Part shown: positions 18,556-26,369 of the stretch, piece by piece
How the letters are laid out: every line of letters starts with the position of its first letter
How positions within the stretch are numbered: position 1 is the stretch's first letter
NCBI RefSeq assembly: GCF_010726765.1
Contig: NZ_AP022601.1
Coordinates: 4,278,001-4,342,000 of the forward strand
Direction of reading: 5' to 3'
Length of the DNA: 64,000 nucleotides
DNA from: Mycobacterium gallinarum
GTDB taxonomy: Bacteria; Actinomycetota; Actinomycetes; Mycobacteriales; Mycobacteriaceae
The notes under the pieces: model-generated
Database searches by the model: none
Told to the model about the DNA's origin: nothing
Seen by the model: only the letters and a program-made list of their open reading frames with translations
Translations under genes and position numbers: made by a program

Positions 18556-19329
18556 TCACTGACGGACCAGCAGCACTGAACCGTTGGCGTAGCCCAGTAC
18601 TGGATGGTAAGCCGGCCAGACGAGTCGAGCGACGTGCTCGGCATCTGCACTACCCACCACCGCTAATTGGATTGAATCACTGCGGATGTCGTTGCGTCGT
18701 GTCGCACCTCGGCGCACAGCAACGGTTTGCACATGAACGTCCGGATAGCGTCGCACCCAGCTATCGACTCGCATATCGATCAGAAGAACCGGCGCTCTGC
18801 GCAGCCGCCCCTCCTCCATCGCGCGGTGCACGACCGCGTCATTGTCGGCGTCGTCGTTTTGCACAGCAGCGATCCAACCGATGTCTGATTCCGCTGTGCC
18901 GCCGGACCGGACGATCGCTACCGGGCAGTGCGCATGCCTCGCTAGGGCCGCCGCGGTCGAACCGAGCGGCATTCGTGCGCAGGGTCCTTTTCTCTCCGAG
19001 CCGACACAGATCAGTGACGCTCCACGGGATTCGTTTACGAGCACACAATCGGGACGGCCGCGCCGGATGACAGTTTCGACTTGTATCGGCTTTCCCATGT
19101 GGTCAATGGCCATCTCCGCGCGGTCTAAGGTTGCTTCGGCACGTACGACGTCCCATGGACGGCCCTTAACAGCCACGCGCGATGTGTAAGTGGCGGGGCG
19201 GACGTATACGAGGCGTAGGGGCACGCCGCGGCTGACCGCCTCTGCCACCGCCCAAGCGGCGGTGTCGATCGCGGCCTGAGAGCCGTTAATGCCAACGACC
19301 ACTGCTTGAGTTTGGGCTTGCTCCGTCAT
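18556..19329 (-). CDS. Universal stress protein (two-domain Usp)
   Basis: 257 aa. The first UspA domain has VVVGINGSQAAIDTAAW and the ATP-binding glycines of GSERKGPCARMPLGST (about 120-135). The second half (about 150-257) keeps the fold but has a weaker ATP motif. Two-domain Usps of this type are common in mycobacteria and respond to hypoxia and stress. Single gene between DUF488 and slipin. Confidence 0.92.
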   Translation of the reverse strand: MTEQAQTQAVVVGINGSQAAIDTAAWAVAEAVSRGVPLRLVYVRPATYTSRVAVKGRPWDVVRAEATLDRAEMAIDHMGKPIQVETVIRRGRPDCVLVNESRGASLICVGSERKGPCARMPLGSTAAALARHAHCPVAIVRSGGTAESDIGWIAAVQNDDADNDAVVHRAMEEGRLRRAPVLLIDMRVDSWVRRYPDVHVQTVAVRRGATRRNDIRSDSIQLAVVGSADAEHVARLVWPAYHPVLGYANGSVLLVRQ

Positions 19330-19426
19330 GGCTATTGTCCTAGCTCCGATCTGTTCTGGAAGTGGGCGCTGTAGTCACCACTGCCCACGACGGTCTGACG
19401 GGCAGGCAATGTCGGCTATACGGGCG

Positions 19427-20335
19427 CTACTGGTTCAGCCGGAAGGGTTGGCCTGCAACACTTTCGAGAGGCAGACTGCGAGCGTCGTCGTGGGTCGTCG
19501 GGATATCTACATTCGGCGTCTGACCGTTGAGAAGCGGGACCGCTTCGGCGGGCGTGGTGCCTACTGTGGCCCCCTGCTGTTGCGGGGTGGCTTTCTCAAG
19601 GAAACGGAGCAGTTCCACGGGGAACGGAAGTACCAGGGTGGAGTTCTTCTCGGCGGCGACCTCGACGACGGTTTGCAAGAGTCGCAGTTGCAGCGCGGCT
19701 GGGTGCTCGGCCATCACCTCGGCCGCCTCAGCCAGCTTGTCGGATGCCTGCAGTTCGCCGTCGGCGGTGATGATCCGTGCCCGTCGCTCGCGCTCGGCTT
19801 CGGCTTGGCGCGACATTGAGCGCTTCATCGTATCCGGCAGCACCACGTCCTTGATTTCAACGCGGTCAATGTGGATCCCCCAGCCCAGCGCGGGGCTGTC
19901 GATCATCAATTCCAGGCCCTGGTTGAGACCTTCGCGATTGGACAGGAGGTCGTCGAGCTCGCTCTTGCCGATGATCGAACGCAGCGATGTTTGTGCGAGC
20001 TGTCCTACTGCGGACATGTAGTCCTGCACGTCCACAGACGCGCGCTGCGGATCGGCGACATTGAAATAGATGACGGCGTCGACCCGGACGGTGACGTTGT
20101 CGCGGGTGATGCCGTCTTGGGCGGGTATCGGCATTGTGATGATCTGCATGTTCACTTTGTCGAGGCGATCGGAGATTGGAATCAACCACGTGAGCCCCGG
20201 TCCGCGAACGCCGGATTGCACCCGTCCGAATCGATAGACAACGCCCCGCTCATATTGTTTGATGACGCGAAAATGCGATCCCAGCCAGAGAACGACAAGC
20301 CCGCAGACCGCGGCCACTGCATAGAGGACAATCAT
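19427..20335 (-). CDS. Slipin (SPFH/stomatin/band 7 protein)
   Basis: 302 aa. An N-terminal membrane hairpin (about 2-20) precedes the SPFH domain (QYERGVVYRFGRVQSGVRGP; RDNVTVRVDAVIYF) and the coiled-coil segment rich in Glu/Arg (RQAEAERERRARII). Slipins scaffold membrane microdomains and often work with a NfeD protease; no nfeD is seen here. Its start overlaps the stop of the DUF3040 gene by 4 nt. Confidence 0.93.
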   Translation of the reverse strand: MIVLYAVAAVCGLVVLWLGSHFRVIKQYERGVVYRFGRVQSGVRGPGLTWLIPISDRLDKVNMQIITMPIPAQDGITRDNVTVRVDAVIYFNVADPQRASVDVQDYMSAVGQLAQTSLRSIIGKSELDDLLSNREGLNQGLELMIDSPALGWGIHIDRVEIKDVVLPDTMKRSMSRQAEAERERRARIITADGELQASDKLAEAAEVMAEHPAALQLRLLQTVVEVAAEKNSTLVLPFPVELLRFLEKATPQQQGATVGTTPAEAVPLLNGQTPNVDIPTTHDDARSLPLESVAGQPFRLNQ

Positions 20336-20847
20336 TTTCTCTCCAGTTCCGCCCGGGCTTTGGCTGTTGGTACTCGTTCGCGAGCTCGGACTGCTATTTG
20401 TGGAAACACCAACACCTCTTGACTAGGCGACTCGACGTGCTCGGGTTCCCGATCGAGACGGCCAGGCCCCTCTTCCGTATATGAGCCGTAGGAGGGCGCC
20501 GTGACCGTGGTTGACTGCGCGAGGAATACGCCCACGTCCTCGACCGGACCAGAGTGACCCGAAACTAGGCCGGTTCGTTCGGCGGCGGCGTTGTCTGCGC
20601 GCGCGGTGCGCGGCAGCGGTTGGCGCCGCAGGATTCGGACTTCGGTCGCGCTGAGCATGCGTGGTCCCCGCAGCGCCAACCACGAAAGCGCGACCGCAGC
20701 TATCAGCATTCGGGTCCTGGCCGGCTTACGCTGATTCGTCACCGACTGCGGCTCTACGCTGTCGAAGAGACGAAACAGTTCCGGGCTCCCCCGATAGAAC
20801 CGGCGCTCGATGTCGCGCAGCGCTGCGAACTCATTGTCACTGAGCAC
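20332..20847 (-). CDS. DUF3040 protein with unusual hydrophilic tail
   Basis: 171 aa. The N-terminal MLSDNEFAALRDIERRF is the DUF3040 signature and a membrane segment follows (about 46-60). The tail (about 70-171) is hydrophilic and low in conservation; most DUF3040 proteins end soon after two membrane helices, so the second helix seems lost. It overlaps DUF5994 upstream (11 nt) and slipin downstream (4 nt). Confidence 0.75.
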   Translation of the reverse strand: MLSDNEFAALRDIERRFYRGSPELFRLFDSVEPQSVTNQRKPARTRMLIAAVALSWLALRGPRMLSATEVRILRRQPLPRTARADNAAAERTGLVSGHSGPVEDVGVFLAQSTTVTAPSYGSYTEEGPGRLDREPEHVESPSQEVLVFPQIAVRARERVPTAKARAELERK

Positions 20848-21352
20848 TCCGCACCTCCGGAAATATTTCTACAACGCTGCCGTTACCGCGTTGACAGTCC
20901 AGACGGCGCGGCACTCTGCCCTCGGACTGCCAACGCTGGCGCGCCAGCACTGCGCGGCGGCGACCCTGCGCCTCCCGAGGTCCGATCCCCAACAGTTCGT
21001 CGGGGCTTGACACGTCATCGGGTTTCGATGCTGTCATCACGGCCGCGTATGCGCGCGCTGGTTTGGTATAGGGGGGAACGACCAGGAGAACTAGCTTGCC
21101 GAACCCTTCACCGATCACCGTCAGCGTGTTGGTGGATGATTGCGCAGAGCCTTCCAGGAGGATGCTGCGACCCATAACCTCCATGCGCAATGATGCTGGC
21201 GTCCAATACGTCTCATCGAAGATCACGTGGTCGATCTGGCCGAGCCGCCGCGTGAGGGCCGTCAGCAGAGGCGGAAGTTCAGTGAGTAGTTGATCGGTGC
21301 GGGGCCACCACGCACCCTGCACGAACCCGGAGGATCGGTGTGCGGGCTTCAA
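20837..21352 (-). CDS. DUF5994 protein, N-terminus probably frameshifted
   Basis: The core KPAHRSSGFVQGAWWPRTDQ and the block IDHVIFDETYWTPASLRMEV match the DUF5994 paralogues at 45626 and 49131. Function unknown. The first in-frame start is TTG 21352 without a good ribosome site. The frame stays open further upstream with family-like residues (TLHGNAPLTRPSVERGLRFR), whereas the only well-placed start, ATG 21423 behind TAGGAGG, is in another frame. A one-base indel just after the start would explain this. Middle gene of the operon before DUF3040 and slipin. Confidence 0.68.
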   Translation of the reverse strand: MKPAHRSSGFVQGAWWPRTDQLLTELPPLLTALTRRLGQIDHVIFDETYWTPASLRMEVMGRSILLEGSAQSSTNTLTVIGEGFGKLVLLVVPPYTKPARAYAAVMTASKPDDVSSPDELLGIGPREAQGRRRAVLARQRWQSEGRVPRRLDCQRGNGSVVEIFPEVRSAQ

Positions 21353-21433
21353 TCTAAATCGCAGACCTCGCTCGACGCTGGGACGTGTCAGGGGTGCATT
21401 GCCGTGCAGAGTTGCGCGGACATACGTTGCCTC

Positions 21434-22006
21434 CTACCGGGAAAAAGTTGGTTGAAGCCTTGGGATCGAGCTGGCCAGTTTCGCGTACGCGGAGCAGCTT
21501 TGGGTGCTCGACGGCCTCACGCGCGCTTCCGCCTTGCCCGTTGTCTGCGTCGTTGGGGTTGTGACGGGGCGCGTCATCGCAGCCGTCCTGCGTGGGGCAC
21601 GTGCGTCGAGGTCGATCCCAGGCGGTGAGTTCCGGTCGCCGTCATCAGCATTCGATGTGACCGAGGGCATGACGTGGCCTTGTACTGGCTGCAGTGCCCT
21701 ATTGAGTCGGTGGGCGGCATGGGCGGTTTGGGTCAGCGGGCCGAGCGCCAGGCTAGGTATCGCGTGCGGGGAGTTGTCATCGATCGTGTGCTCGCTGTTG
21801 GTCCGCAGATCCTGTGCGAGGGCTTTGATTTGCACCTCGACGGGCACCAATCGGGTCCGATTTCTCGAGCGGACGGGGATTTCGATGACCAACTGCAAGC
21901 TTGTGTAGCCGTTGGGTTTCGACCACGAGAAGACGGTATTGCAACGCCCCAACTCGGCCATCTCCGGTAGTCCGGCGCCTCCGCCGTAGACATCGCCGAC
22001 GATCAC
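21434..22006 (-). pseudogene. Truncated RelA/SpoT-type small alarmone synthetase
   Basis: 190 aa from GTG 22006 (GAGAGG upstream). Residues about 30-75 contain KPNGYTSLQLVIEIPV and VPVEVQIKALAQDLRTNSEH, which match the (p)ppGpp synthetase motifs NGYRSLH and VEIQIRTxxMDxWxxxEH, including the guanine-stacking Tyr and the catalytic Glu. The His of NGYxSLH is Gln and the whole N-terminal third with the ATP-binding and pyrophosphate-transfer residues is missing. The C-terminal 60 residues are disordered. It is open and well placed for translation 11 nt before the DUF5994 start, so a non-catalytic role is possible, but decay is likelier. Confidence 0.55.
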
Positions 22007-22029
22007 GGCTGCCTACCTCTCTCGTTGGG

Positions 22030-22580
22030 ACGGTCAATATAAAGGAATTCTATCATTTAAAAATGTGCCTGATAAGGGTGCGAGATAAGTTGTCGCATGC
22101 TCAACCCCAGGATTCGTCGGGCCGCTGGATCTACCGATCGCGTTGGTGCGAGGCGCCGCTACGCCGCCTTCAACGGCCGCGTCCTTCACAACGACATCCG
22201 TGCTGAGCGGTCGGCGAAGATCCTGTTGAATCAGCTGGGATCACACCTGATGGTGATGTGCGACTCGTGGTAGTCGGCACTCATTCGTGCGGGCATGAGC
22301 GGCGCGCGCTTGCCGCCCATCTTTTCCCGCAGCACATCGTGTTTGACTGGGACTATCGACCATATGTACACAACCCAGTCGCCAGCACGCGAAAATTCCA
22401 GCGTCCGAATTGTTCGCGCGATGCGCCGCCGCCCACATCGGGCAATGACTCGGCAGAACTCGATGCTTCTGTCTGGCCGGCGCCGTAACCACCGACGCCG
22501 CAAGACAGCGGTCGTCGAGACGGACCTCGTTCAGCGATCCCGGTTTCTAGTCGGAAGCTTTTCTGCTAAACCTGAGAAGC
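22030..22580. other. Region without a confident gene; one unidentified minus-strand frame 22231-22503
   Basis: The minus frame 22231-22503 (90 aa) ends with KHDVLREKMGGKRAPLMPAR and SADYHESH, which looks coding but matches no family I know. No ribosome site is seen. Confidence 0.3.
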
Positions 22581-22583
22581 GTA

Positions 22584-22609
22584 TTATGAATGATAGTAAT
22601 CATCTATAA
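22584..22609. promoter_or_regulatory. 26-bp AT-rich imperfect palindrome upstream of the VOC gene
   Basis: TTATgaATGAT-agta-ATCATctATAA: 11-bp half-sites with two mismatches, ending 12 nt before the ATG at 22622 and just before its GGAGG site. It is strikingly AT-rich in this GC-rich DNA and well placed for a repressor operator. Confidence 0.5.
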
Positions 22610-22621
22610 TCGGAGGTCGTC

Positions 22622-23125
22622 ATGAAGACGGACCCGGACCGCGAGGGTCAACCCGGGTCGGCCAGTGGGGGCACCGCCACAGTGTCGTCGTCTTTGGTGA
22701 CGGTCTCCGATCTGGCCCGCTCGATCAACTTCTATTGCGATGTGTTTTCGTGCCAGGTGGTGCTGCAGGAGCAGGACACCGCACTACTGTTGACAACGGG
22801 CGGTTTTCAGATCTATCTGCGTTCGGAAGCACCGCCCCGGCGGCGGCGTATCGGCGCCACGGGCGTCCAGTACCTTATGTGGGCGACCGACAACCGAGCA
22901 GAACTGCTGCGGATATCGCAGCGTCTATTCGCCTATGATGTCGCGACTTTTACCTACACCGAAAATGGGGTTACTTTCGTCGAGGGATGTGACCCCGACG
23001 GCGGACGGGTCATCGTGACACACCCAAGTCCGAGCCAGCTCCCGAGAGAGGTGATCGGCTCGCGACTGCGGGGACGACTGCGCTCTCTTCGGCGACGCTT
23101 GCGCACCAGAGACCTCGCGGCCTAG
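22622..23125 (+). CDS. VOC (glyoxalase/bleomycin-resistance) fold protein
   Basis: 167 aa with GGAGG ribosome site. One VOC module is visible: SLVTVSDLARSINFYCDVF at 22-40 and the partner strand GVTFVEGCDPDGGRVIV at about 119-135, with Glu of FVEGCDPDG at the usual metal position; the first-strand metal His is Ser. A basic Arg-rich tail (about 146-167) is unusual and may bind nucleic acid or membrane. Substrate unknown. Confidence 0.8.
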   Translation: MKTDPDREGQPGSASGGTATVSSSLVTVSDLARSINFYCDVFSCQVVLQEQDTALLLTTGGFQIYLRSEAPPRRRRIGATGVQYLMWATDNRAELLRISQRLFAYDVATFTYTENGVTFVEGCDPDGGRVIVTHPSPSQLPREVIGSRLRGRLRSLRRRLRTRDLAA

Positions 23126-23296
23126 GCCACCCGCACCGGATTCGTTGACCCTCAAGGTAGTTGAGGAATGCGAGCGCCGATACGCGGGAGCGCTCGACAT
23201 GCGCGGTGTTGCCCAGGATGGTGTCCCCGGAGATCATCGAGCCCTTTGACAGGATGCAGAGAGCCCTCCAGCGGTGGCCGCACCTCAACCACTCCG

Positions 23297-24076
23297 TTAT
23301 TGCCGAGGCCCCAACCGAGCAATGCAGAGTTCGGGTTCGACGAAGGGCTCGAGCCTGGCGGACACTGACACCTCGTCGTGGTCGGCATGTCCACCCGCGG
23401 CCCGGTTGACCAAGCCCTGCAGCAACCCCAGGTGTAGGCCGCAACCCACCTCGGGGTGGGCTCGAGACAAATCGCGCACTGGGCAGGCGTGTAGACGAAT
23501 GACCCGCTCGGCCCCGAAAACCTGCTCGCTATCAGCCGACAGCGATGCCGATGGTTCTGATTCAGCGGCCAGTTCGGCGTCAAACCCCATACGGTCGAAC
23601 ACCTCAGTCGCCAGCACGGCACCTCTATCCAACAGGTCACCGGCCCGCGCCGCGTCCGTACCACCTTGACCCCCAACAGCTTCAGGCCGCGAAGTCGCGA
23701 TCCGTTCGGCCCACTGCACTCCCGCGCGCTGAGCACGCCGAGCGCGTGTTTCTACCGTCTCGCCGAGCTCCATCGCAAGGATCTCGGCGAGTATGCGATA
23801 GTCCAGGCGCTCCGCTACGGCGCGGTATCCGGTGCGTGGGCGACCCCTGCCGTCCCGGTTCATCCGGATGCGCTCGATCGCTCCCTCGTCGCACAACGCA
23901 TCGAGGTGGAATCGCACGGTGGTGACATGCAACTTCATGAGCGAAGCAAGCTCGACCGCATCGATCGCACCGCCGCGCTCGCGCACCATCTGAAGCGTTC
24001 GTTCACGTTGCCGATTGCGCGGCAGGCGATTTCGTCGCCGACGCGAACCGGCCGCAGTGTCTGTTTCGTCGTCCAC
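23297..24076 (-). CDS. SufR-like winged-helix regulator 1 (putative Fe-S sensor)
   Basis: 259 aa. The N-terminal ArsR/SufR-type helix-turn-helix (AVELASLMKLHVTTVRFHLD, about 41-60) is followed by RDGRGRPRTGY. The C-terminal motif ACPVRDLSRAHPEVGCGLHL carries the Cys residues that hold a [4Fe-4S] cluster in SufR proteins (C-P-x10+-C-x-L-H). Paralogues lie at 25531 and 31608. It is divergent from the DUF488/YeaO gene at 24190 and the 113-nt spacer is AT-rich, a likely shared operator. SufR-type proteins repress Fe-S or redox genes when their cluster is intact (known for the family). Confidence 0.82.
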   Translation of the reverse strand: MDDETDTAAGSRRRRNRLPRNRQRERTLQMVRERGGAIDAVELASLMKLHVTTVRFHLDALCDEGAIERIRMNRDGRGRPRTGYRAVAERLDYRILAEILAMELGETVETRARRAQRAGVQWAERIATSRPEAVGGQGGTDAARAGDLLDRGAVLATEVFDRMGFDAELAAESEPSASLSADSEQVFGAERVIRLHACPVRDLSRAHPEVGCGLHLGLLQGLVNRAAGGHADHDEVSVSARLEPFVEPELCIARLGPRQ

Positions 24077-24189
24077 CTGACGCCTTGAAGACTCTTTAAC
24101 GGATATACTTCATTTATATTAGCAGGGGTCTAGGGATTCGGACGTCCATGGACAGGCGGGCTGCCTTCCTCTGCGAGGGAGGTGACCGA

Positions 24190-24549
24190 ATGGGACGCAC
24201 CCACGCGGTGCGGGTGCGGCGCGTGTATGAGGATCGAGCACGCGGCGACGGCGCCCGGGTACTGGTGGACCGGGTCTGGCCGCGCGGAATGACCAAGGCG
24301 AAGGCCGATTTGGACGAATGGTGCAAACAGATCGCGCCGTCCACTGAACTGCGTAAGTGGTACAACCATGCTCCGGAGCGGTTCGAAGAGTTCACTTGCC
24401 GCTACCAGGCGGAGTTGACCACCCCGGCGCGCGCCGAGGCCCTCGCGCACCTACGCGACCTCGCGCAAGCCGGACCGCTGACACTGCTGACAGCGAGCAA
24501 AGCCGTCGATATCAGTGAGGCCACCGTGCTCGCAGCGATTCTGCAGTAA
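24190..24549 (+). CDS. DUF488 family protein, YeaO type
   Basis: 119 aa from ATG 24190 behind AGGGAGGTG. It contains VRRVYEDRARGDGARVLVDR and WPRGMTKAKADLDEW, the YeaO-like form of DUF488, and ends shortly after LTLLTASKAVD. Function unknown. Divergent from SufR-like regulator 1, so probably its target. Confidence 0.87.
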   Translation: MGRTHAVRVRRVYEDRARGDGARVLVDRVWPRGMTKAKADLDEWCKQIAPSTELRKWYNHAPERFEEFTCRYQAELTTPARAEALAHLRDLAQAGPLTLLTASKAVDISEATVLAAILQ

Positions 24550-24593
24550 GCGGGGTCTCTCCGCCCAACCCCGATGAACCCGCTCGCCGCGGC

Positions 24594-24768
24594 TCAGATG
24601 CGGACGTCGACGAGCGCGAAGAATTCCTGGCGCGCTCGGGGATCTTCACTCAGGGCACCCAGCAGCGTGGAGGTGATGGTCGTCGATCCGGCGGCCTGCA
24701 CCCCCCGCAGGGTCATGCAGGTGTGCCCGGCCTCGATGACCACGCCGACACCACGAGGCTGCAACTGA
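24594..24768 (-). pseudogene. folE: GTP cyclohydrolase I (FolE) C-terminal fragment
   Basis: The minus frame has [20 protein letters not shown] (Cys at the zinc site, as in H-x-C-M of GTP cyclohydrolase I), then [18 protein letters not shown] and ARQEFFALV. This is the last third of FolE. The first two thirds, including the first zinc Cys and the catalytic His, are absent, so it is a relic of tetrahydrofolate synthesis. Confidence 0.75.
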
Positions 24769-24959
24769 GCGTCAAGCCAAAAGGAATGCCGCGGCGGCGA
24801 CTTCCGCGGCGGATAGATTCCGCTCTGAGGGGTGCACGAGTTGCAGTGCGGCGCTGGATTGCAGTGGAGTCCTTCCGGAAGACAAGGCGATCCCTCCGCC
24901 ACCGGTGGCAGCCGTAGGCAGCGCCGGGGTGCGCGGAGGGAGGAACCTGGTGGATTCGA

Positions 24960-25439
24960 CTATCCGACAGGCGTATCGGTGCCGGAGGGGGTCGGCCGAC
25001 GCCAGGCGGCGTCGTACACAAAGGCCAGACGGCCCAAGGTCAGCGCGGCGAGCAAGAGGCCGAAGTCGCGCAGAGCGATGTCGTAGAAGCCGGGATAGCT
25101 CACGAGGTTGACGATGATGCCGGCCAGCCATGCCGCGACGATGTAAGCGGCATAGCGCGGCTTGATCGCCACGGCGATGCCGGCCACGATCTCGATCACC
25201 CCCACGCACAGCATCACTTGATGCGCGCTGATTGGACTGAGATCCACGATCCACGGGGCCAGATAGCCCTCCCAGTTGGTGAGCACGTTGGTGAACTTGT
25301 CGAGCCCAAACACGATCGGCAGCACCGTGAATCCGATCCGCAGCAGCAGGAACGCCGCGTAAGCCGGGTCGGAGCGGGCGCGCAGCAGCACCTCGGAGGA
25401 GGTGTGGGCGGCTGAACCGGGTAGCGCTGAAGCGGTCAT
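24960..25439 (-). CDS. DoxX-like four-helix membrane protein
   Basis: 159 aa from ATG 25439 with AGGAG upstream. Four hydrophobic helices, with LDKFTNVLTNWEGYLAPW after helix 1 and a C-terminal LLAALTLGRLAFV, as in the DoxX/DoxD group. In mycobacteria DoxX takes part in a membrane oxidoreductase complex that counters oxidative and thiol stress (known for Mtb DoxX). Divergent from SufR-like regulator 2, hence probably under its control. Confidence 0.78.
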   Translation of the reverse strand: MTASALPGSAAHTSSEVLLRARSDPAYAAFLLLRIGFTVLPIVFGLDKFTNVLTNWEGYLAPWIVDLSPISAHQVMLCVGVIEIVAGIAVAIKPRYAAYIVAAWLAGIIVNLVSYPGFYDIALRDFGLLLAALTLGRLAFVYDAAWRRPTPSGTDTPVG

Positions 25440-25459
25440 CGCAATCTCCTTTGTAAAAC

Positions 25460-25522
25460 CAATACTGGCTAATTTTAGAATCTGCCGCTCAGGCCCATTT
25501 GTCAATACTTTTTGGTGTTAGA
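25460..25522. promoter_or_regulatory. Direct repeat CAATACT-N8-TTAGA in the doxX/sufR-like divergent promoter
   Basis: Two copies (25460-25479 and 25503-25522), 43 bp apart, in an AT-rich 91-nt divergent spacer. The second copy ends 8 nt before the start of the regulator gene. Likely an operator or a paired promoter element. Confidence 0.45.
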
Positions 25523-25530
25523 GTTGGATT

Positions 25531-26286
25531 ATGTCCATCACCCGCCCCGGCGACCTGGCCGCACTGAGCGGTCTGAGTCACCTGGACGACCCGTTGCGGC
25601 GCAAGCTGTACGAGTACGTGGCCGAGGCCGACGGGCCGGTTTCTCGCGAACAGGCCGCGGCCGATGCGTCGATCGGACGCACTCTCGCGGCCTACCACCT
25701 GGACAAGTTGGCCGAGGCGGGCCTCTTGACGATCAGCTACCAGCGCCCCGCCGGCCGCGGGGGGCCGGGGGCCGGACGCCCGGCCAAGCTCTACACCCGC
25801 GCCACCCAGGAGCTCACAATCACCGTTCCCCCCCGGGACTACGAACTGCTGGCGACACTGCTGGTCGCATCGGTCGAGCAGGACCCCAGTGGAGCAGTGC
25901 GAACAGCCGTGAACGAGTCCGCCGCGCAGGCGGGCCGCCGCGCGGGCCGCGAGTCCGGCGGCAACGTCGCTGGGGCGCTGCGCAATTGCGGCTACCTGCC
26001 GCGGGTCGGCGACGGCCGCATCATCCTCCGAAACTGTCCGTTCCACGTCGTCGCTCAGGATCACCGAGATGTCGTGTGTGGGCTGAATCTGCGCCTCGTC
26101 GAAGGAATCATCGCCGGCTGCGGGGACCCCCGCGCGCACGCCGAACTCGAGCCGGACCCTGACCGCTGCTGCGTGGTGGTGCACGATGTGCACCCGCCAC
26201 ACGCACGCCTGTCACCACCACAGCCATCGTCGCTGCGCGGCCGGACCGACCCCGAGTCGACGACGAGTGAAGAGAGGTCACCATGA
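25531..26286 (+). CDS. SufR-like winged-helix regulator 2 (putative Fe-S sensor)
   Basis: 251 aa. The helix-turn-helix region (REQAAADASIGRTLAAYHLD, about 39-58) and GRPAKLYTRA follow the same plan as the paralogues. The C-terminal motif NCPFHVVAQDHRDVVCGLNL carries the Cys pair; the usual His of C-x-L-H is Asn here. Several extra Cys/His occur in the tail (DRCCVVVHDVH). Divergent from the DoxX gene; downstream it overlaps a 28-aa ORF and the transaldolase, so it may head an operon with tal and the ferredoxin reductase. Confidence 0.83.
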   Translation: MSITRPGDLAALSGLSHLDDPLRRKLYEYVAEADGPVSREQAAADASIGRTLAAYHLDKLAEAGLLTISYQRPAGRGGPGAGRPAKLYTRATQELTITVPPRDYELLATLLVASVEQDPSGAVRTAVNESAAQAGRRAGRESGGNVAGALRNCGYLPRVGDGRIILRNCPFHVVAQDHRDVVCGLNLRLVEGIIAGCGDPRAHAELEPDPDRCCVVVHDVHPPHARLSPPQPSSLRGRTDPESTTSEERSP

Positions 26287-26369
26287 CGTCGAAGATCTCG
26301 TTGAGTCCGCTACCCAGGACCGATCGCCCAGTCGGCGTGGCCTTCGAGCAGGGTGGGCGGCGGCGATGA
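26283..26369 (+). CDS. 28-aa coupling ORF before transaldolase
   Basis: ATG 26283 follows GAGAGGTCACC, a strong ribosome site, and overlaps the stop of the regulator gene by 4 nt. It encodes 28 aa (starts MTSKISLSPLPRTDRPVG) and its TGA overlaps the transaldolase ATG by 3 nt. The transaldolase itself has no good site, so this ORF may couple translation, or be the stub of a deleted gene. Confidence 0.5.
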   Translation: MTSKISLSPLPRTDRPVGVAFEQGGRRR

